Source of the DNA: Cyanobacteria bacterium SZAS LIN-3
GTDB taxonomy: Bacteria > Cyanobacteriota > Vampirovibrionia > Obscuribacterales > Obscuribacteraceae
Reading direction: 5' to 3'
Length of the DNA: 64,000 bases
Assembly (NCBI GenBank): GCA_018266215.1
Contig: JAFEAV010000029.1
Coordinates: 1-64,000, forward strand
The notes under the pieces were generated by a model. That model was not told the DNA's origin. It saw nothing but the letters and a program-made list of their open reading frames with translations, and did not search any database. Each line of letters starts with the position of its first letter. Within the stretch, counting starts at the first letter, position 1. A program made the translations under genes and the position numbers. Below, piece by piece: positions 8,855-16,521 of this stretch.

Positions 8855-9495
8855 GATGGATACCTTATTACCAATATCTGCAATTCGTTCTCATTTGTGG
8901 GCGGCCCTTTCCTTTATATATGACCGGGCTCGCTCCGGTGATCGCCCGGGGCGAAGGCGCCAATTTGTGCCTAATCTTGAAAATCATTCTCAACTAGACT
9001 GTACAAATGATAATACAAATGCGAATGACTTCAAGCCTTTGCATCTTCTGATTAAGGGGATTGTGAGTAAGCCACCCTGCCGGAAGCCCTTATTGTTCCA
9101 AATTTGCATATTCTGTCAAATGGCGCCTTCTGGCACTTTTGTTGTCATGTTGTGCTAGCCGCGCCATGGCATTTTGCGATTGCATGACAGAAATTCTCAA
9201 TAACAAGCGACGTTCTCAACAAGGCGACTTTTATCCAAACAGCTCCTTCCTGGCCTTCGTTCGCTTTCTATGAGCCCGATGCCGCTGATCTTGAATAAAC
9301 ACTTCTGCCATTTGTAGGGTGAGTCATCACCTTTTCTCCCTTTCTCGGAACTCCCAGAACTTAATCCATACAAGCCTTCCCACCACTTTCTCTCGCTGAA
9401 GGTGTGGCGCCGAAATGGAAAAAGTGAATTTGAATATCGTTTTCAAATCCCTCTGGCAGTTTCGAGCTGGAAATAATCGGTAAGGAGACAGCTCT
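8855..9495. other. Divergent intergenic region, no gene seen
   Basis: About 640 bases between the Fur-type unit and the CooC-like gene. The frames crossing it lack protein-like composition. It contains the Fur-box-like site and four TTCTCA motifs. Presumably it holds promoters for both directions; I could not place convincing -35/-10 pairs. Confidence 0.5.
8978..8992. promoter_or_regulatory. Fur-box-like operator
   Basis: TGAAAATCATTCTCA differs at two of 15 positions from the classical 7-1-7 Fur box TGATAATCATTATCA. It sits about 125 bases upstream of the 114-residue frame and Fur-type gene, and about 500 bases upstream of the divergent CooC-like gene. TTCTCA half-sites recur nearby at about 8889, 9193 and 9212. 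Confidence 0.45.
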
Positions 9496-10461
9496 ATGCG
9501 CATCGCATTTCTCGGTAAGGGCGGTTCTGGAAAGACCACCACTTCCGCAAGTTTCATTCGTCACGCTGCCGCTAGCCATCCCTTTGTGCTCGCTCTGGAC
9601 GCTGACGTCAATGCACACCTGGCCGGCGCCCTGGCGCTGGAAGGCAAAATCTCGCAGTTGGGAGCGCATTACTCGGAGCTCACCAGCTACTTGAAAGGCA
9701 AGCGTACCGATCTGGGTGACAAACCCATGATCATGACGACTCCGCCTTCTCTTGCTTCCAATTTTGTGCGCCCGACTGCCGCCGATCCGCTGATCACGCG
9801 CTACGGTTTGCAGCAGGGTAACATCGCCCTTTTGACCGTGGGTAAGTACGAGCAGGAGGACGTCGGCTCCGCTTGCTATCACGGCAAACTGGAGGGGGCA
9901 ATCAGTGTCCTGCATCATCTGCTGGACGGCGACAACGACATAGTCGTGGCCGACAATACCGCCGGCACCGACAGCATCGCCACTTCGCTCTGGTTTGCTT
10001 ATGACCTGCGCGTTGTTGTGGTCGAGCCCAGCAAAAAGTCGGTGCAGGTCTACAAAGATTTCATCGGCCTGGTGCCCGAGCTCGCCGCCACCACCTACGT
10101 CATCGGCAATAAGGTCGAAGGTCCGGAAGACGAGGCTTTCATCAATGACCAGGTGGGTGCCGATCGTGTCCTCGGATTCATCACGCTCTCGCGTCATCTG
10201 AAGCGCTTCGAGCAGGGCGATACCACGGCCCTGGAGAAGTTTCAGGAAGAGCAGTCGCAGGTCTTCGACCGCGTGCTCGCCACTCTCAAGGCGCAGAAGC
10301 GTGACTGGACGGTCTATCTCGAGCGCCTGCGCGGGACGCACACCAAGCTCTGTCGCGATTGGTACGACTCCTACTACGGGCTCAAGCTCGATGAAGGGCT
10401 GGACATGGAGTTTTCCTATCCGCTCGTCATTGCCGGCACTCAGAGCCCGGATAAGGGCTAG
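9496..10461 (+). CDS. CooC/ArsA-like deviant-Walker ATPase
   Basis: P-loop ATPase of 321 residues. The first ten residues carry the deviant Walker A GKGGSGKTTT with the signature lysine (MRIAFLGKGGSGKTT), followed by the ALDADVNAHLA switch and a DNDIVVADNTAGTDS Walker-B-like segment (the usual D-E/T-A-G motif). In this SIMIBI class, CooC proteins insert nickel into CO dehydrogenase and relatives serve other metalloenzymes or reductases. No CO dehydrogenase is encoded in the window. The gene has a strong AGGAG site and is followed after four bases by a 2Fe-2S thioredoxin-like protein, suggesting joint work on a metal or redox centre. Cytosolic. Subfamily assignment is by motif only; the client protein is unknown. 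Confidence 0.82.
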   Translation: MRIAFLGKGGSGKTTTSASFIRHAAASHPFVLALDADVNAHLAGALALEGKISQLGAHYSELTSYLKGKRTDLGDKPMIMTTPPSLASNFVRPTAADPLITRYGLQQGNIALLTVGKYEQEDVGSACYHGKLEGAISVLHHLLDGDNDIVVADNTAGTDSIATSLWFAYDLRVVVVEPSKKSVQVYKDFIGLVPELAATTYVIGNKVEGPEDEAFINDQVGADRVLGFITLSRHLKRFEQGDTTALEKFQEEQSQVFDRVLATLKAQKRDWTVYLERLRGTHTKLCRDWYDSYYGLKLDEGLDMEFSYPLVIAGTQSPDKG

Positions 10462-10465
10462 CGGC

Positions 10466-10750
10466 ATGAGCAAGAAGATCAAAATCTATGTCTGCACCGA
10501 GGGCAAGAAGTGCCCCAAGCGCGGCGGCAAGGATGTGGCCCGGGCTCTGCACAAAGCCGCTGAAGGCACAGGCGACCAGCTCGTCGTCAAAGAGTGCAAG
10601 TGTCTCGATCTGTGCAAGAAAGGCCCGGCTGTCGTAGTCATGCCTGACAAGGTCCGCTACGGGCGCGTCACCGAGGCCGATGCCGCTGAAATCGTCAGCA
10701 CTCACCTGGCCGGCGGTGAACCGATCAAGCGCCTGCAAACCAGAAAGTAA
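10466..10750 (+). CDS. Thioredoxin-like 2Fe-2S ferredoxin
   Basis: Small protein of 94 residues, translated from the ATG four bases after the CooC-like stop. It has the pattern of thioredoxin-fold 2Fe-2S ferredoxins related to the NuoE C-terminal domain: C10 and C16 in the first loop (YVCTEGKKC) and C46-x3-C50 followed by KKGPAVVVMPD in the second, with C44 additional. The YGRVTEADAAEIVSTHL tail is typical of the family. It probably carries electrons in the cytosol. Tight coupling to the ATPase gene suggests a shared maturation or electron-transfer role (inference). Confidence 0.85.
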   Translation: MSKKIKIYVCTEGKKCPKRGGKDVARALHKAAEGTGDQLVVKECKCLDLCKKGPAVVVMPDKVRYGRVTEADAAEIVSTHLAGGEPIKRLQTRK

Positions 10751-10762
10751 GAGACCTTCCTG

Positions 10763-11215
10763 ATGTTCAAAATCAAGACACCCCATCGCAGACCGCTGCG
10801 GCACCTGCTTCGCATGTATGGACTCTTTGTTGTGGCTGCCTTCGCCACACTGTTTCTCCATGCTGGTGCCACTATTGGTGGTGCGTCCGCCTCTGCGCCG
10901 TCGCTGCTTGCTGTTGTCCTCACCGGACTGACAGCTGCCGCTATTGCGCTGCTGGCCGGCATTCTCGTCACCGCCATGACCAGGCGTCTGCTGCGCCTGA
11001 CCCAGACCGGCCGGTTGATTCAATACACCGGTTTCTGGCTGGCCAGCTGGCTCGGTCTCAAGGCCGGCGCTTATTTCTTTTCTGCCGTCACCCTCACTTA
11101 TCCGGCCCTTGGCGGCCTGGTGCTTTTCGCCATTGCCTTCGGTTCAGCCACGGCTCTGGGCGAAGTGCCCTGGCGCGGTCGCACCTGGTTGCCGGTCGCC
11201 GATAAGAAGGGCTAA
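10763..11215 (+). CDS. Small integral membrane protein
   Basis: Protein of 150 residues with a basic N-terminus (RRPLRHLLR) followed by about four hydrophobic segments at roughly 20-38, 46-68, 88-108 and 113-130, then a short charged tail. I do not recognise a family. It starts 12 bases after the ferredoxin gene, so it is the third gene of the CooC-like operon and may anchor or accompany that system in the inner membrane. No metal-binding motif visible. Confidence 0.65.
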   Translation: MFKIKTPHRRPLRHLLRMYGLFVVAAFATLFLHAGATIGGASASAPSLLAVVLTGLTAAAIALLAGILVTAMTRRLLRLTQTGRLIQYTGFWLASWLGLKAGAYFFSAVTLTYPALGGLVLFAIAFGSATALGEVPWRGRTWLPVADKKG

Positions 11216-11238
11216 CACAAACTCTAAGGGAGTTTACT

Positions 11239-11808
11239 ATGAGTACTGCATCTAACCTCTGGCTGGAAGACCGTGTGCTTTCGGTCAAGGCCGCACTTTG
11301 CGGTGTTTTTATGAAGACGCGCAGTCAGCGCACCCACCTGGAAAAGCTTCTGGAGGTGCGGCTCAAGCGTGTCCCTGCCGGGCATCCGTCCCTGGCTAAT
11401 GTCTACGAGGATCTGGCTCACAACTACATGGGCCACCACATCGACGACCTCAGTCACGCCGATGAGCTGGCTCTGGAGGCGATCAATATCCTCGAGTACA
11501 ACAGTCGTTGCAACAACCGCGCCGGCGAAAAGACCTTTCGCATGGGCACGCTGATTCACCTGCGCAGCCGCATTCGTCAGCATATGAATCAGCCGCGTGT
11601 GGCCCTGGAGCTCGGTGAAGAGGCCCTGGCCATCTACAACAAGAACAACAAGCTTATTTGCCACCAGCGTTCGGCTGTGATGCACACGCTCGTCCATCTC
11701 CATCGTCAGGTGGGATCGGCTGAGCGTGCTGACAGGCTGGCCCTGGAGGTGAAAATCCTCGATCAGGTCCTGGCCTCCCGCGCTGCCCGCGGCCGCATCG
11801 GCATGTAA
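11239..11808 (+). CDS. Helical TPR-like protein
   Basis: Protein of 189 residues, wholly helical by composition, with degenerate TPR-like pairs at about 50-90 (HPSLANVYEDLAHNYMGHHIDDLSHADEL) and 115-175 (LIHLRSRIRQHMNQPRVALELGEEALAIY). The GHPSLANVY phrase is typical of kinesin-light-chain-type TPRs. Strong ribosome site AGGGAG. It follows the membrane-protein gene after 23 bases and is closed by a clear terminator, so it is probably the last gene of the CooC-like operon. Function unknown beyond probable protein binding. Confidence 0.7.
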   Translation: MSTASNLWLEDRVLSVKAALCGVFMKTRSQRTHLEKLLEVRLKRVPAGHPSLANVYEDLAHNYMGHHIDDLSHADELALEAINILEYNSRCNNRAGEKTFRMGTLIHLRSRIRQHMNQPRVALELGEEALAIYNKNNKLICHQRSAVMHTLVHLHRQVGSAERADRLALEVKILDQVLASRAARGRIGM

Positions 11809-11822
11809 CGACTGACAGAGAT

Positions 11823-11883
11823 CACCGAAAGATGTCGTATAGCTCAGGCTATGCGGCTCTTTTCGGTGGTTTTTGTTTTTTTT
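11823..11883 (+). terminator. Rho-independent terminator
   Basis: Arms CACCGAAAGA and TCTTTTCGGTG pair around an inner TATAGC/GCTAT stem, followed by a run of T (GGTTTTTGTTTTTTTT). It lies directly after the TPR-like gene and closes the CooC-like operon. Confidence 0.85.
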
Positions 11884-11991
11884 CTGACTATACTATACGT
11901 TATAAGATAAAAATTGCCGGAAATATTTACCTGGCTGAAACTTTTCTCTACGGCCGTAGTAGTAAATTGAGTGTACCTCGGGAGCTTGATC

Positions 11992-13002
11992 ATGAAATTC
12001 AGAGCCTTTTTGACTTCTGTTGTTATTCTGTCCGGCCTGGCGCCGCTTGCTTTTCCCCTGCTCGGTCTGGCTCAGGGTCAGCCCGGCGGCCAGGGCCTGG
12101 CCGGTTTGAGCCAGGAGCAGAAGCGGGTCATGTTGCAAAAATTTTTGCAGAAGCGTGGTGCCGGTCGGGGAGCCGGCCGCATGGGCGGGGCCACACCGGT
12201 GGACACTGCCAGGGTCAACCTTAAAAGCGACCTGGCCTACGGCAAGGACCCACTGCAAAAGATCGATGTCTATATGCCCAAGGACCCTCAGGCCGGCCCT
12301 ATGCCAATCCTGATATTTTTTCATGGCGGCGGCTGGCGCCGGGGTGACAAAGCCATGGGTGATCATGGCGCCAAGGGCAATAACTACACCGCAAAAAACA
12401 TTATATTTGTCAGCGGCAACTATCGCCTGGCACCGGCGGTGGTGCATCCCAAGCAAGTTGAAGACGTGGCTGCCGCTGTTGCCTACGTTAAAGAGCATGC
12501 CGCCGAGTTTGGCGGAGACCCTGATCGCATCTACGTTATGGGACATTCGGCCGGGGCGCATCTGGTCGATCTGCTGGGTACAAACGAAAGGTTCCTGGCC
12601 GAAAAAGGACTGAGTTTCAAGGACATCAAAGGCGTGATCAGCTTAGATACGGCCAGTCTCAACCTCTCCGAGCGTAAAGAAGACAATTCACGTGAAATCG
12701 GCCTGGTGGGCCCGATGATTGACACGGCTTTCGGCACGGATCCCAAAGTGCTGGCCGATGCTTCACCGACCCTGCAGATTCATCCCGGCAAAAAGTATCC
12801 GCCCTTCCTCATGTTTTGCGGTGAAAACAGGCAGTCCTGCGTAGCCCAGCACGAGAAATTTGAAAAGGCCATGAAAGCGGCCGGAGGCACTGTCACCGTC
12901 ACTCCGGTGCCCCTCAATCATGGTGAGATTAACCGGGCCGCCGGTCAAGCCGATTCCCAAATCTTCCAGGCTGTTGAAGCTATGATCAAGGGGGATAAAT
13001 GA
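11992..13002 (+). CDS. Secreted alpha/beta-hydrolase (BD-FAE/carboxylesterase type)
   Basis: Protein of 336 residues starting at ATG with GGAG upstream. Residues 1-28 form a signal peptide (KFRAFLTSVVILSGLAPLAFPLLGLAQ), so the enzyme is exported. The fold is shown by the oxyanion motif FFHGGGW, the nucleophile elbow GHSAGAH (S186) and a C-terminal histidine in PLNHGEI; the acid is probably D in the segment before it. The GGGW/GHSAG combination matches the hormone-sensitive-lipase/feruloyl-esterase-like side of the superfamily. A low-complexity Gly/Gln/Arg linker (GQPGGQGLAGLSQ, GAGRGAGRMGG) separates signal and enzyme. Its stop overlaps the next gene's start (ATGA), implying translational coupling to a flavin monooxygenase. 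Natural ester substrate unknown. Confidence 0.87.
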   Translation: MKFRAFLTSVVILSGLAPLAFPLLGLAQGQPGGQGLAGLSQEQKRVMLQKFLQKRGAGRGAGRMGGATPVDTARVNLKSDLAYGKDPLQKIDVYMPKDPQAGPMPILIFFHGGGWRRGDKAMGDHGAKGNNYTAKNIIFVSGNYRLAPAVVHPKQVEDVAAAVAYVKEHAAEFGGDPDRIYVMGHSAGAHLVDLLGTNERFLAEKGLSFKDIKGVISLDTASLNLSERKEDNSREIGLVGPMIDTAFGTDPKVLADASPTLQIHPGKKYPPFLMFCGENRQSCVAQHEKFEKAMKAAGGTVTVTPVPLNHGEINRAAGQADSQIFQAVEAMIKGDK

Positions 13003-14222
13003 CCGAAGAGGTAAAATCCGCTCTCGACATTGCCATTATAGGTGGTGGCATTGGCGGATTGACTCTGGGGCTGGCCCTGCATAAGTTTGGCCTTTCATGC
13101 ACTGTCTACGAGGGACACGCGGAAGCGCGCGAAGCCGGTGCCGGTATCTGGGTGTCGCCCAATGCCATGCAAGTTTTGCAGCGTCTGGACCTAAACCGAC
13201 TGATCTGTGCCGAGGGCTATGAGCTTGACGCCATCGAGCTTCTGGACTACAGAGCCGGGCGACTGCAGACCATTTCCTTACGGTCGTTTCAGCAGCAGTA
13301 CGGACACGGCATCATTGCCATCAAGCGCACCACCCTGCGTCGCATTCTGGCCGAGGAGCTGGAGCGGCGCAGTGGTAAGCCGGTCGTTTACGGGCGCTCG
13401 GCCCGCAATCTCGGCCACAATAAGGACGAGGCTGTGGTTGAATTTGCCGACGGTTCAAGCGCAAAATCCCCCTGCCTGATCGGCGCCGATGGTCTGCGTT
13501 CGGCCGTGCGGGCGCATTTATTCCCGCAGGCTCAGCCTCGCTATACGGGACAGACTTCCTGGCGCAAAATAGTCAGCGCCACCCTGCCTGAAGAGTGGAA
13601 AACCACCAGCGTCGAGATCTGGGGCAAAGGCGTGCGCTTTGGTTTTTCCTGCATCGGCGCGGGGCAGGTCTACTGGTATGCAACCGCCGATTGCCAATCG
13701 ATGGCTTGTGGCGGCCGGATTCTGCAGGGGCCTGACGGTGAAATGGCTCTGAGCGATATATTTACCGGCTTTCCTCCGATCGTGGCGCAGTTGATTCATG
13801 CGCCCGCTGTTGATCAAGCAAGTGTGAGCCGGCCGCCATTGCCGCAGGACGACGCCGTTCGTACCGACATCTACGATCTGCCTCCTCTGGCTCGGTGGCA
13901 TATGGGGCCTATCGCCCTGCTCGGAGACGCCGCCCATGCCACCAGTCCCAATCTGGGACAGGGTGGGGCCCAGGCTATCGAGGACGCTTATGTCCTGGCG
14001 CAGGCCCTGCGTGATTGTTCATCTACTGCGGAGGCCTTTTCGCGCTACCAGGCCCTGCGTGAGGTTAAAGCCAATAAGGTTGTGCGGCGCTCACGCACTT
14101 TTGGTCGTCTCGCTCACTGGCGCAGCGACCTGGCGCGGACCCTGCGCAACACCGCTATCCGCCTCACTCCTGAGCGCATCAACCTGCGTGAAGTGGATGA
14201 ATTGTACAGGCTCAATTTCTGA
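12999..14222 (+). CDS. FAD-dependent monooxygenase (UbiH/p-hydroxybenzoate hydroxylase family)
   Basis: Protein of 407 residues with all three class A flavoprotein monooxygenase fingerprints: the Rossmann GGGIGGLTLGLAL at 15-27, the DG motif CLIGADGLRSAVR near 165, and the GD motif IALLGDAAHATSPNLGQGG near 305. Family members hydroxylate aromatics, quinone precursors or polyketides using NAD(P)H and O2. No C-terminal membrane anchor. Start overlaps the esterase stop by four bases, so the pair is co-translated; an esterase releasing an aromatic substrate for the hydroxylase would fit, but this is inference. Substrate cannot be assigned. Confidence 0.9.
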   Translation: MTEEVKSALDIAIIGGGIGGLTLGLALHKFGLSCTVYEGHAEAREAGAGIWVSPNAMQVLQRLDLNRLICAEGYELDAIELLDYRAGRLQTISLRSFQQQYGHGIIAIKRTTLRRILAEELERRSGKPVVYGRSARNLGHNKDEAVVEFADGSSAKSPCLIGADGLRSAVRAHLFPQAQPRYTGQTSWRKIVSATLPEEWKTTSVEIWGKGVRFGFSCIGAGQVYWYATADCQSMACGGRILQGPDGEMALSDIFTGFPPIVAQLIHAPAVDQASVSRPPLPQDDAVRTDIYDLPPLARWHMGPIALLGDAAHATSPNLGQGGAQAIEDAYVLAQALRDCSSTAEAFSRYQALREVKANKVVRRSRTFGRLAHWRSDLARTLRNTAIRLTPERINLREVDELYRLNF

Positions 14223-14575
14223 ATCAGTCGCGTGGATACGGGTCGCACCTTCGTTTTGGCAGACCCCTCCATTTGTAACAAAAGAGATTTTGCGAAATAT
14301 TACATCAGCGTTTGCGGCTTTTTGTCTTTTTGAAACCCGCTCTGTGTAAGCGTTTGCGCTGTCAAACAGTTTTAATTTTCGGTGTTACATTGCTAAGGTG
14401 TTTTGTCTGCGCATAGAGAAGTCGTTTGGCTCAAGCGCAGAGTTCAAGCGGTAGCGCCGCTTAGAATATGATATGCCATAGTACGCGCCGAAAAATCGAA
14501 AGGGGTCAGAATGGAAGGCTTTGAAAAGCCTCCCATCGACCCACTTTCGAAGTGTCACACTGCCGCCGACACCAA
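14223..14575. other. Convergent intergenic region with stem-loops, no gene seen
   Basis: About 350 AT-richer bases between two convergent genes. It contains an AAGCGG-tagcg-CCGCTT hairpin at about 14446-14462 and AGGCTTT-ga-AAAGCCT at 14516-14531, the latter 45 bases past the minus-strand stop and possibly a weak terminator. No coding frame with protein-like composition. Confidence 0.5.
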
Positions 14576-15556
14576 TCAATTGAAGTCAGCCGGGTAGGGC
14601 TTCCCTGGATTGATCAGCTGGTAGCAGAACTGCCTTTGATCTTCGTCCAGCCAGCGCAGAGAACTGAGCAGGACATGAGCGCGATCAGCTGTTGCCAGCC
14701 ATCCGCGTTCGATTTTGGGGCTCGGCGTGCCGCAAAAATAAGCCACCTTGCCGCCGCAAAATTTCTCCTGCGCCGCTTCAATGATGGCTGTGCCGGTGCT
14801 TGTGACAAGCGACTCGGCGGGCACGTCCTCGACTGAGAGCACTTTGCTCACCACCATTTTGACATTTTTGTCCCTACCGTCGCGCCAGATGAGCAGGACC
14901 GGTTCGTTGACGACTGGTCGCTCCTGGTGTCCGGCGCGCCAGAGGGCGTCGCTCAGTGAGCGGGCCGCTTCAAAGTCTACTGGAGCGGCTATGCGCTTCT
15001 GCGCCTCCTTGTCGGGGATGAAAAAGTCGCAGGCAAAGTCATCGAGCGAGCCCCAGAAGAGCTGGTCTTTTGACCTGGCCTTGCCTTCTGTCTTGCGGCG
15101 ACGCGCGACCAGCCGCTCGAGATACTTGAGGCAGGACAATTCAGTCCTGGTCTCAAGTATGTTTTCGATGCGATTGTCGTTGCGGATGCAGTTGAAGACA
15201 AACTCCAGAATTGTTGCGGCCTGGAGCAGGGCGGCGACGAGGAAATAGATGCTCTGGTCTCCCTTGAATGAATCGTAGAGCAGAAACAGGAGCAGTATGC
15301 AGACAAAGCTTGCGCCGACGCCGAGAATGCCGCAGGAATCGGCGCTGTCTTGCAGTGCTTTGCGCTGCTCTTGAAACTTGGTCACTTCATCACGGTCGCT
15401 CATCTTCGGGATTGGCCCGGAGAGCAAATTGATGATGCGTCGTGTGCGGACGACGTAACCGATCGTGGAGATCAGTCCTGTGAGGGCTGCGGCCATGCAC
15501 ATGATGTATGTGATCGATGGTGGGTTGGCCGCCATCAATTTTAAAATCGCATCCAT
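14576..15556 (-). CDS. Membrane protein of unknown family
   Basis: Protein of 326 residues. Two membrane segments near the N-terminus at about 15-36 and 72-95 with a third hydrophobic stretch at 103-122, then a soluble domain of about 200 residues with many charged residues (LERLVARRRKTEGKARSKDQLFWGSLDDFACDFFIPD) and a beta-rich part with VNEPVLLIWRDGRDKNVKMVVSKVL. I do not recognise the soluble domain. The gene is the last of a minus-strand run with two other small unknown genes, separated by 40 bases from the next one, and they may form a membrane assembly together (inference). Confidence 0.65.
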   Translation of the reverse strand: MDAILKLMAANPPSITYIMCMAAALTGLISTIGYVVRTRRIINLLSGPIPKMSDRDEVTKFQEQRKALQDSADSCGILGVGASFVCILLLFLLYDSFKGDQSIYFLVAALLQAATILEFVFNCIRNDNRIENILETRTELSCLKYLERLVARRRKTEGKARSKDQLFWGSLDDFACDFFIPDKEAQKRIAAPVDFEAARSLSDALWRAGHQERPVVNEPVLLIWRDGRDKNVKMVVSKVLSVEDVPAESLVTSTGTAIIEAAQEKFCGGKVAYFCGTPSPKIERGWLATADRAHVLLSSLRWLDEDQRQFCYQLINPGKPYPADFN

Positions 15557-15596
15557 AAAGTACGTCCTTACGGGGGGTGCCGCCGCTTAGCTGGTT

Positions 15597-16019
15597 TCAG
15601 CTCAACGGGTAGCGGCGTTTGAGGTCGAGCTCGAATTCTCTTCCGTTGTGAATCGTCGAGCGCAGGCCGATGACGAGTACGTTTCCGGTGATGACGAGCA
15701 TCAACCCGAAAAGCTCGGTCTCGGCCGGAAATCCGAAGAAGCCTGGGGCTGTCTTCAGAAACTGCATCGCGGGAATGAGCGAGATCATGCCCACGGCGTA
15801 AGCGCCGAGCCCGAGCAGGGCGCAGCGTGTGCGGGTCTTGTCCAGTGCCCAGCGGCATTGCTGCCAGGCGGAGAAGCCCTCTTTGTCCTCTCGGTAGTCG
15901 GGGCGCGGGGAGGCCAGATGCCTCTCCAGGGCCGAACAGAGAGTGGGATAGCGGAACATGACCGGGATGCTGATGATAGCTGCGGTCAGGGCAAGAAACA
16001 CTGTCAGGCCAGTAAGCAT
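15597..16019 (-). CDS. Small membrane protein of unknown family
   Basis: I start it at the ATG with AAGGAT eight bases upstream, giving 140 residues that do not overlap the gene before it. Three hydrophobic segments at about 2-22, 66-86 and 97-118 flank a charged cytoplasmic loop (RHLASPRPDYREDKEGF). Similar spacing and composition to the N-terminal membrane part of the following 326-residue protein suggests related partners, but I see no clear homology. Unknown function. Confidence 0.62.
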   Translation of the reverse strand: MLTGLTVFLALTAAIISIPVMFRYPTLCSALERHLASPRPDYREDKEGFSAWQQCRWALDKTRTRCALLGLGAYAVGMISLIPAMQFLKTAPGFFGFPAETELFGLMLVITGNVLVIGLRSTIHNGREFELDLKRRYPLS

Positions 16020-16023
16020 GCGG

Positions 16024-16455
16024 TTATCCTTGGTTGAGAGTTGCGTGAAGAGTCCGCAGCCGGGAGCTGGGGATGGAACCGTTGAGCGCAACGATACGAG
16101 CCAGCCAGCGGTTGAGCGCGGCGGACAGTGCCTCGCAGGCCTCGTCGCATTCGCCGTCGGAATACTTGACTCCGTCGGCCTGGGCGTCGAAGCTCGTCAG
16201 GAAGCTGTGGCAGACATTGTCCACCTGCTCCAGAAGGCGAGCGGTCGTCTCGTCGGGGATGAGCATGTCGTAAGCGGAAAGATCGAGGGAGGGTGCGAGC
16301 GCCAGCTCGGCAGCCATTTCGCTCTTGCCCTTTTCAAAGGCGGCGGTGGCCAGCCAGCGGTTGCTGTCGGCAAGCCAGCTGAGACGAGCCTGCATTGCGC
16401 CGTTGATCAGGGCGGTCGTGTGGTCGAACTTGAACTTCATTTCCCGTTGATTCAT
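16024..16455 (-). CDS. Hypothetical helical cytoplasmic protein
   Basis: Protein of 143 residues, start chosen at the ATG preceded by AAGGAT rather than the internal Met six codons on. Soluble, acidic and mostly helical (LLEQVDNVCHSFLTSFDAQ, CDEACEALSAALNRWLARIVAL), with no signal peptide. It ends four bases before the small membrane protein gene and so likely belongs to the same transcript. No family recognised. Confidence 0.6.
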   Translation of the reverse strand: MNQREMKFKFDHTTALINGAMQARLSWLADSNRWLATAAFEKGKSEMAAELALAPSLDLSAYDMLIPDETTARLLEQVDNVCHSFLTSFDAQADGVKYSDGECDEACEALSAALNRWLARIVALNGSIPSSRLRTLHATLNQG

Positions 16456-16521
16456 ATATCCTTCTTGTGTGAGGGCAAAACGGGCGTCTGCAGCTGATTT
16501 AGCCGCAGACGCCGTTTGCAG

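Noticed and set aside
8679..9158. Plus-strand frame of 159 codons upstream of the CooC-like gene
   Set aside because: It overlaps the 114-residue minus frame and the regulatory region, lacks a good ribosome site and has unstructured Leu/Ser/Cys-rich composition.
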